A DNA stretch of 64,000 nt, taken from contig JAJDYI010000014.1 in assembly GCA_022825235.1 (NCBI GenBank), positions 1 through 64,000 on the forward strand. The letters run 5' to 3'. A program made the translations under genes and the position numbers. This document shows, one piece after another, positions 55,274 to 64,000 of the stretch (position 1 is the first letter of the stretch; each line of letters starts with the position of its first letter). Origin of the DNA: Alphaproteobacteria bacterium (lineage in GTDB: Bacteria > Pseudomonadota > Alphaproteobacteria > TMED109). The notes under the pieces were generated by a model that did not search any database, was not told the origin of the DNA, and was given only the letters and a program-made list of their open reading frames with translations.

Positions 55274-55291
55274 CCCGAACATTTGTTCGGG
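55274..55291. promoter_or_regulatory. 18-bp palindrome with CGAAC-N4-GTTCG core
   Basis: CCCGAACA, TT, TGTTCGGG form a perfect 8-bp inverted repeat. The core matches the Gram-positive-type LexA operator, although alphaproteobacterial LexA normally binds direct repeats (GTTC-N7-GTTC). It could also be the base of an rpsT 3' hairpin. Confidence 0.45.
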
Positions 55292-55414
55292 GCCCGGAAC
55301 GGGGTGATTCGAGCATTCTTCAATAGGACCCAACGAATAACTTGTGGGACCGGTGCGGGGCCCCGATCGACGCGTGCTTGGTGCGAGATTTACTTCTTCG
55401 GGCATCGTGCAGAT

Positions 55415-55443
55415 TTGACAAACAATTTGCGTTTCAGTGACAG
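55415..55443 (+). promoter_or_regulatory. Candidate dnaA promoter
   Basis: A perfect TTGACA (55415-55420) lies in the most AT-rich part of the region. A weak -10 candidate (TGACAG) lies 17 bases downstream. The resulting leader would be about 200 nt. Confidence 0.4.
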
Positions 55444-55548
55444 AAATGGGTCAGGTTGCTGAAATGCCCCGCTTGTGCGACGTCGTGGCCCGGTCCTATT
55501 CTGACCCGGCGTTGCAGGAGCACGGCACCTCCCTCCGGGTCTTCCTAA

Positions 55549-55571
55549 CAAACGGCTTTATAAGCGTTTGT
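55549..55571. repeat. Imperfect inverted repeat in the dnaA leader
   Basis: CAAACG plus GCTT, a 3-nt centre, then AAGC plus GTTTG pair with one bulged base. The hairpin would lie about 80 nt before the dnaA start in the mRNA. A regulatory role is unproven. Confidence 0.4.
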
Positions 55572-55648
55572 GGGGGTTGGCCTGTGCTTCTGCCGGAATG
55601 GGCGTAGCGTCGGCTGCCGGTGCCGCGCCGGGGCAGGAGGACCGCCGG

Positions 55649-56962
55649 ATGGACCGACACTGCTGGCACGCGGCGCAGTCCCGACTTCGCGACGAGATCA
55701 GTCCGGCAGCCTTTGAGAACTGGCTCTTGCCGCTGCAGCCCGTGGGGCCCGGCCGCGACCCGGTGGTGCTCGCGGCCCCGTCGGAATTTCACCGGCAGTG
55801 GGTGCGGAGCCAGTACCTCGGGCAGATCCTCTCCAGTTGCACGGCCGCGGACCCGTCGGTGCGCCGCGTCGAGATCGTCGTGCAGGAGGACGCGACCGTG
55901 CCGTCGGCGGAGGCGCCGCGTGCGTCTTCCTCCTCGCACCTCGGTAGCACGCTCGATCGCCAGCGAACGTTCGACTCGTTTGTGGTCGGCGCCTGCAACC
56001 AGGTCGCCTATGCCGCGGCCCGGCGCGTGGCCGATGGACGGACCAGTGGGAATCGGAACCTGCTGTTCTTCTCCGGCGGCGTGGGTCTCGGCAAGACCCA
56101 CCTGATGCACGCGATCGCCTGGGAGATCATGCACCACGGGGACCGCAACGTCGCTTACCTGTCCTCCGAGAAATTCACCTCGGAGTTCGTCGCCGCGCTG
56201 CGCGCCAAGGACACCGACGCGTTCAAGCGCCGCTTCCGCACGGTCGACGTCTTCATGGTCGACGACGTGCAGTTTTTGGCCAGCAGGGTGCAGACGCAGG
56301 AGGAGTTCTTTCACACGTTCGACGCGCTCTCGAACGAGGGGAAGCAGATCGTGGTGTCGGGCGACCGGGCGCCGGTCGACATGGAGGACGTGGACCGGCG
56401 GCTGCGTTCACGGCTCGGCGGCGGTCTCCTGGTCGAGCTGCGGGCGACCACCTACGAGCTGCGCCTCAGCATTCTCCAGCGGCACCGCGGCCGCTACGAC
56501 GAGGTCGACGTGCCGGATTCGGTGCTGGAGTTCCTGGCCAACAAGATCACCAACGACATTCGCGAACTCACGGGGGCACTGGCGCGCGTCGTGGCGCAGG
56601 CGGAATACACAAAGCAGCCGGTCACGCTTGGCCTGGTGCGCGACGCGCTGCCCGACCTGCTGCGGGCGAACGAGCGCCGGCTGACCGTGGAGATGATCCA
56701 GAAGGCGGTGACCGAGTACTACGGCCTGCGTCGCGGCGACCTGTCCTCGCCTCGCCGCGAGCGCCGCATCGTGGGGCCGCGCCAGGTCGCGATGTGGCTC
56801 TGCAAGCAGCTCACCCCGATGAGCCTTCCCGACATCGGGAGCCGGTTCAACCGGGATCACTCCACCGTGGTGCATTCCACGCGCCGGGTGGACGAACGGC
56901 TGGCGAACGAGCCTGTTCTGGCCGAGGACGTCGAGAAGCTGAAACACTGGATTCTCGACTGA
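55649..56962 (+). CDS. dnaA: Chromosomal replication initiator DnaA
   Basis: The 437-residue initiator has domain I (CWHAAQSRLRDEISPAAFENWL), a short Ser/Ala linker, the AAA+ domain from ~107 with Walker A GGVGLGKTHLMHAIAW and Walker B DVFMVDDVQFL, and domain IV with the helix-turn-helix signature. That signature reads FNRDHSTVVHS where FGGRDHTTVxHA is usual, one residue shorter. The ATG at 55649 has AGGAGG eight bases upstream; the longer open frame is not needed. It begins the replication cluster dnaA-dnaN-recF-gyrB. Confidence 0.97.
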   Translation: MDRHCWHAAQSRLRDEISPAAFENWLLPLQPVGPGRDPVVLAAPSEFHRQWVRSQYLGQILSSCTAADPSVRRVEIVVQEDATVPSAEAPRASSSSHLGSTLDRQRTFDSFVVGACNQVAYAAARRVADGRTSGNRNLLFFSGGVGLGKTHLMHAIAWEIMHHGDRNVAYLSSEKFTSEFVAALRAKDTDAFKRRFRTVDVFMVDDVQFLASRVQTQEEFFHTFDALSNEGKQIVVSGDRAPVDMEDVDRRLRSRLGGGLLVELRATTYELRLSILQRHRGRYDEVDVPDSVLEFLANKITNDIRELTGALARVVAQAEYTKQPVTLGLVRDALPDLLRANERRLTVEMIQKAVTEYYGLRRGDLSSPRRERRIVGPRQVAMWLCKQLTPMSLPDIGSRFNRDHSTVVHSTRRVDERLANEPVLAEDVEKLKHWILD

Positions 56963-57072
56963 TTCCAGGTGCGCGGAGGGCCGCATCCTGCTAGGATGGC
57001 GCTCCTGACGACTCAACGTGCAATGACGTGCGGTTGTACCGGTCGCTACGCCGGTTCCAATCACGTGGATCC

Positions 57073-59508
57073 ATGAAATTTACGCTTGATCAAAAGGATC
57101 TACTGGCGCCTTTGAAGCACGTGTACGGGGTGGCGGAACGCCGCGACCGAACCCGTGCGCCGATCCTCGCCCACACGCTGATCCGGGCTCGGCGCGGCGC
57201 GGAGGGAGAGGACGGCACGATCGCCTTCGACGCTTGCGACGACGAGGTCCTCTACGAGTCCGAAGAGCTCGCCGGCACCGTCGAGGAGGAGGGCGACGCT
57301 ACCGTCGAGGCGCATCTCCTGCACGACCTTGTCAACCGGTTTCCGCGCAACACGGCAATCCGGGTGCGGATCACGCCGACCGCGGAAGCGGGCGCCGGCG
57401 ACGCAGCGGTCGAGGAGACCACCGGAGCGGTGACCGAACTCCCGGACTCCATGGGCGGCGAGCCCGAGAAACGGGTGATCATCGAGGCCGGCGGCAGCAC
57501 GTTCGCCCTGCCCTCGCTGGCGCCGGACGACTTCCAGCGCTTCGCCGACCCGCCTGGCGAGGCGCCGCTGCAGTTGCCGGCGGCTGAACTTCGGCGGCTG
57601 ATCGATTCGTGCCGCGTCTCAATGTCAGACGACGACGCGCGGCTGCACCTCAACGGGATCTTCCTCCATACGGCGGACGAGGACGGGAAGACGCTGCTGC
57701 GGGCGGCGGCGACCGACGGACACCGCTTGGCGTGTTCGGCGCACGTGCTGACGGCAGGCGGCGGCGCGATCAAGGACGGCATCACGCTCCCCAAGAAGGC
57801 GGTCGAGCAGGTCGACGGGCTGCTGCGCAATGCGGACGGCGACGTCGCGCTCTGGTCGGGCGACAACCTGCTGCGGCTGAACGTCGGGTCGGTATCGATG
57901 ACGGCGCGTCTCAACCAGGGCGGCTTCCCCGACTACCGGCGCGTGATCCCCGAGGCGCTCGAGAACCGGCTGCGGGTCAACCGGCAGGCGCTGCTGCAGG
58001 CGATCGACCGGCTGTCGGCCGTGACCGACCCCAAGAGCCGGGGCATCACCTTCCAGATCAGCGGCGACACCCTCGTCCTGAGCGCGGGCAGTCCAGCCAC
58101 CGGCCTCGGCCGCGAGGAGGTCGGCGCCAAGTACGCGGGCAAGGCGCTGGCCATCGGCTTCAACAGCGACTACGTGACCGCCTGCTGCCGCGTGATTCCG
58201 GACCAGGAGCTCGTCCTCGAGTTCGACAGCCCGAAGCACGCAGCCGTCATTCGCGGAGCCACGAGCGACGAGACCGTGCACGTGGTCATGCCGCTCAACG
58301 TCGCTGCCCAAAGCCATGCGGCGCTCTTGGAGGAGGTCGGTGCCGGTTCCGACGTCGGCATGCGGTTCACGCAGGGTCGGAACACGCTGCTGGCCCCGCT
58401 GGCCCACATGCACGGCGTCGTGGAGCGCGTCGGCACCCGTCCCATCCTCTCGCACGTCCTGATCCGGGCGGAGGCCGGCAGTGTCGTGTTCGACGCTGGC
58501 GACAACCAGGTCCTGTACGAATCCGAACGCCTGACCGCCGAGGTCGACGTTGCCGGTGCGGCCACCGTCGAGGCGCCGCTGTTCTACAGCGTGGTCGGCA
58601 AGCTGGCGGAGGGGGACGACGTCCGGGTGTCCCTGGCCCCGGGCGCTGGCGCGGACGCGGACGTAGACGGGGCCTGGCTGGTGGTCGAAGCCGGGCCGAG
58701 CAAGTTCATCCTGCCCTCGCTCTCGACCGATGATTTCCCCACGCTGCACGATCTGGAGTGGGAACGGGGCTTCGAGCTCCCCGTTTCGGATCTCCGGGGA
58801 CTGCTGAACTGGTGCCGGATCTCGATGTCGAACGATCCCGCGCGCATGCACCTGAACGGCGTGTTCCTGCACGCCGTGGAGGACGGTGGGCAGCACCTGC
58901 TCCGGGCCGGTGCCACCGACGGCCATCGCCTGTCACAGGCGGAATGCCAGTGCCCCGAGGGGGCCGAAGCGCTGGTGGACGGGGTGACGCTGCCGCGCAA
59001 GGCCGTCGAGCAGGTCGAGCGACTGCTGGCGGACGCCGACGGCGCCGTGCGGGTGGGCATGGGGAACGGCTGGATGCGGCTCGAGGTCGCAGACGTTGTG
59101 GTCGTCACCCGGCTCCACGAGAGCAAGTTCCCGGACTATCAGCGGGTCATCCCGACGGTCTGCAACAGCACGCTGCGGGTCAACTGCGCGATCCTGCAGC
59201 GGGCCCTCGAGCGCCTCACCCTCGTGGCGGACCGGAAGAGCCGTGCGATCCGCTTCGAGCTGAGCGAGGAGAGCCTCGCGGCCAGTGCCGGCGACCACCA
59301 GCACGGCGTGGGACGCGAGGTCTTCGAGGGCACGTTCCGCGGTAAGCCGGTCGTGATCGGGTTCCGGTCCGAGTACCTCATGGAGTTCTGCCAGACCGCG
59401 CGTGGCGACGAGATGATCATGGAATTTCAGGCGTCCGGCCAGCCGGCGGTGATCCGTGACACCGGAGAGGTCGGCAGGCTGCACGTCATCATGCCGATAA
59501 GGGTCTGA
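57073..59508 (+). CDS. dnaN: Tandem-duplicated single-chain DNA polymerase III beta sliding clamp
   Basis: A single 811-codon frame encodes two complete beta clamps. Half 1 is residues 1-410, a linker is ~411-429, and half 2 is 430-811. Each half has the three-domain clamp with LLAPL near the start, ATDGHRL (214-219 and 615-620), FPDYRRVIP / FPDYQRVIP (285 and 686), and a C-terminal VVMPLNV / VIMPIRV tail that forms the partner-binding cleft. Residues 180-410 and 581-811 align at a constant offset of 401. Half 1 has an acidic insertion of about 28 residues in domain I. Ordinary clamps are ~370-residue homodimers; this gene should make a whole ring from one chain. The ATG at 57073 (MKFTLDQKDLL) is the family start. 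recF follows 11 nt later. Confidence 0.95.
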   Translation: MKFTLDQKDLLAPLKHVYGVAERRDRTRAPILAHTLIRARRGAEGEDGTIAFDACDDEVLYESEELAGTVEEEGDATVEAHLLHDLVNRFPRNTAIRVRITPTAEAGAGDAAVEETTGAVTELPDSMGGEPEKRVIIEAGGSTFALPSLAPDDFQRFADPPGEAPLQLPAAELRRLIDSCRVSMSDDDARLHLNGIFLHTADEDGKTLLRAAATDGHRLACSAHVLTAGGGAIKDGITLPKKAVEQVDGLLRNADGDVALWSGDNLLRLNVGSVSMTARLNQGGFPDYRRVIPEALENRLRVNRQALLQAIDRLSAVTDPKSRGITFQISGDTLVLSAGSPATGLGREEVGAKYAGKALAIGFNSDYVTACCRVIPDQELVLEFDSPKHAAVIRGATSDETVHVVMPLNVAAQSHAALLEEVGAGSDVGMRFTQGRNTLLAPLAHMHGVVERVGTRPILSHVLIRAEAGSVVFDAGDNQVLYESERLTAEVDVAGAATVEAPLFYSVVGKLAEGDDVRVSLAPGAGADADVDGAWLVVEAGPSKFILPSLSTDDFPTLHDLEWERGFELPVSDLRGLLNWCRISMSNDPARMHLNGVFLHAVEDGGQHLLRAGATDGHRLSQAECQCPEGAEALVDGVTLPRKAVEQVERLLADADGAVRVGMGNGWMRLEVADVVVVTRLHESKFPDYQRVIPTVCNSTLRVNCAILQRALERLTLVADRKSRAIRFELSEESLAASAGDHQHGVGREVFEGTFRGKPVVIGFRSEYLMEFCQTARGDEMIMEFQASGQPAVIRDTGEVGRLHVIMPIRV

Positions 59509-59519
59509 TCAGGACCCGA

Positions 59520-63178
<3,659 letters not shown>

Positions 63179-63199
63179 CCGGAGTCGGGGCGGAGCCCG

Positions 63200-64000
63200 A
63201 TGGTGATGCGCCGTTCGCGAAAGACCTCCCGCCCGCCAGGGGATGCCCGTGCACGTGCGGGGGCGGCGCCACGCAAGGGTGCCGGGCGCCGGCGTTCGGG
63301 TACAGTGCCCGAGCGTTCGTGGGGCGCGGTCATCGGCCGCTTCGTGGCGCGCCTGGTCGCGCGCGTGGCCGGGTTGGCGCTGGTGGCGGTCTTCGGCTTC
63401 GTCGCCTGGTGCGCGCTCGGGCTGCCCGACATCTCCGACATGGGCGGCGGGGACCGGGCCGGGAGCGTGTCCGTGTTCGCCGCCGACGGGACGTTCACGG
63501 CGGCCTACGGCGATGTCTACGGCGGGTATGTCACCCTGGACGGGATCTCACCGGTGCTCGTCGATGCGGTGATTGCGATCGAAGACCGGCGGTTCTTCCG
63601 GCACTGGGGCTTCGACCCTCTGGCGCTGGCGCGGGCCGCGCGGGCGAACTGGCGCGCCGGCCGGGTGGTGCAGGGCGGTTCCACGATCACGCAGCAGCTC
63701 GCAAAGCTGGCGTTCCTCACGCCGGCGCGCACGCTGGAACGCAAGGTGCAGGAGATGCTCCTCGCGTTCTGGCTGGAGCTCCGCTTCGAGAAGACGGAGA
63801 TCCTCGCGAGCTACCTGAACCGCGCCTATTTCGGTGCCGGCGCCTACGGCATTGCGACGGCGGCCCGCCGCTATTTCGGGACCACCCCGGGGCGGCTCAC
63901 CCTGGCCCAGTCGGCCATGCTGGCGGGGTTGCTGCGGGCTCCGTCGCGCCTCGCCCCAACCCGGCACCCGGACCGCGCCCGCGCTCGGGCGGACGTGGTG
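63200..64000 (+). CDS. Peptidoglycan glycosyltransferase / class A penicillin-binding protein, 3'-truncated by window edge
   Basis: The frame is open through the last base, so only the first 267 residues are seen. A very basic cytoplasmic tail (~40 residues) is followed by one transmembrane helix ([20 protein letters not shown]) and a GT51 glycosyltransferase domain with the catalytic Glu in [20 protein letters not shown], then [36 protein letters not shown], and [22 protein letters not shown]. It polymerises lipid II in the periplasm. A penicillin-binding domain probably follows outside the window. The start is the ATG at 63200 or 63206. Confidence 0.93.
   Translation, partial: MVMRRSRKTSRPPGDARARAGAAPRKGAGRRRSGTVPERSWGAVIGRFVARLVARVAGLALVAVFGFVAWCALGLPDISDMGGGDRAGSVSVFAADGTFTAAYGDVYGGYVTLDGISPVLVDAVIAIEDRRFFRHWGFDPLALARAARANWRAGRVVQGGSTITQQLAKLAFLTPARTLERKVQEMLLAFWLELRFEKTEILASYLNRAYFGAGAYGIATAARRYFGTTPGRLTLAQSAMLAGLLRAPSRLAPTRHPDRARARADVV

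Larger units (their letters stand above)
55199..55648 (+). other. rpsT-dnaA intergenic region (dnaA regulatory region)
   Basis: The 450 bases hold a CGAAC-N4-GTTCG palindrome, a candidate promoter, and an imperfect inverted repeat near 55549-55571. The AT content rises around 55390-55450. I saw no array of DnaA boxes (TTATCCACA), so an origin is not called here. Confidence 0.5.

Noticed and set aside
55199-55648. A possible replication origin next to dnaA
   Set aside because: No cluster of DnaA boxes was visible, and alphaproteobacterial origins often lie elsewhere. Only a promoter and inverted repeats are called.
57073-59508. The long dnaN as an assembly artefact joining two copies
   Set aside because: The halves have clearly diverged and differ in length within domain I, so a collapsed or repeated read of one gene cannot explain them. 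Resequencing would still be the decisive check.

Overview
The window is a high-GC bacterial chromosome segment, most likely from an alphaproteobacterium. The evidence is a circularly permuted two-piece tmRNA gene, an alphaproteobacterial-type SspB, an F1-only ATP synthase operon (delta-alpha-gamma-beta-epsilon) followed by rppH and ctpA, divergent ubiE/mutM, and the order enoyl-CoA hydratase, rpsT, dnaA, dnaN, recF, gyrB. Genes are densely packed on both strands. No rRNA, tRNA or CRISPR array was seen.

Layout. (1) 1-3.7 kb holds a GPP34 domain fused to a cytochrome P450 (cut by the left edge), an extended SDR and a steroid 5-alpha-reductase-like membrane enzyme. (2) 3.7-18.3 kb is an accessory-looking stretch of metabolic enzymes (acyltransferase-like DUF1624 protein, aldo/keto reductase, 3-hydroxyacyl-CoA dehydrogenase plus SDR, class II aldolase, CinA) with many toxin-antitoxin modules: intact TacAT, a Fic protein, a nucleotidyltransferase pair, and at least four modules in which the toxin is reduced to a stub, has lost key residues, or the antitoxin itself is a relic. 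(3) 18.4-21 kb holds ssrA (tmRNA), sspB and fumarase, so the tag-encoding RNA sits beside the gene of the adaptor that delivers tagged proteins to ClpXP. (4) 21-30 kb holds a minus-strand operon DUF1302 / DUF1329 / YCF48-like / MMPL (envelope lipid or hydrophobic-compound traffic), with a thiolase upstream. (5) 30-41.6 kb holds housekeeping genes: atpHAGDC, class II aldolase, rppH, ctpA, ABM monooxygenase, dapF-mtaB-ispZ. (6) 41.6-45.4 kb is a lower-density island with a DUF5678-like protein, an MBL hydrolase, an SRPBCC protein and a frameshifted tyrosine-recombinase pseudogene. (7) 45.4-55.2 kb returns to core genes (SDR, M23 peptidase, xseA, purD, tadA, NUDIX, Rieske, EVE, ubiE, mutM, enoyl-CoA hydratase, rpsT). 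(8) 55.2-64 kb is the dnaA-dnaN-recF-gyrB replication cluster and the start of a peptidoglycan glycosyltransferase.

The most striking feature is dnaN. In place of a roughly 370-residue sliding clamp there is one uninterrupted 811-codon gene encoding two complete clamp protomers in tandem, joined by a linker of about 19 residues. The two halves share residues not typical of ordinary clamps, so they probably arose by in-gene duplication, and both have lost the charged residues that hold the E. coli clamp dimer together. This predicts a single-chain, six-domain clamp with one gate, in which the two halves can specialise. The neighbouring DnaA has a shortened DNA-binding signature. Both deserve direct testing.
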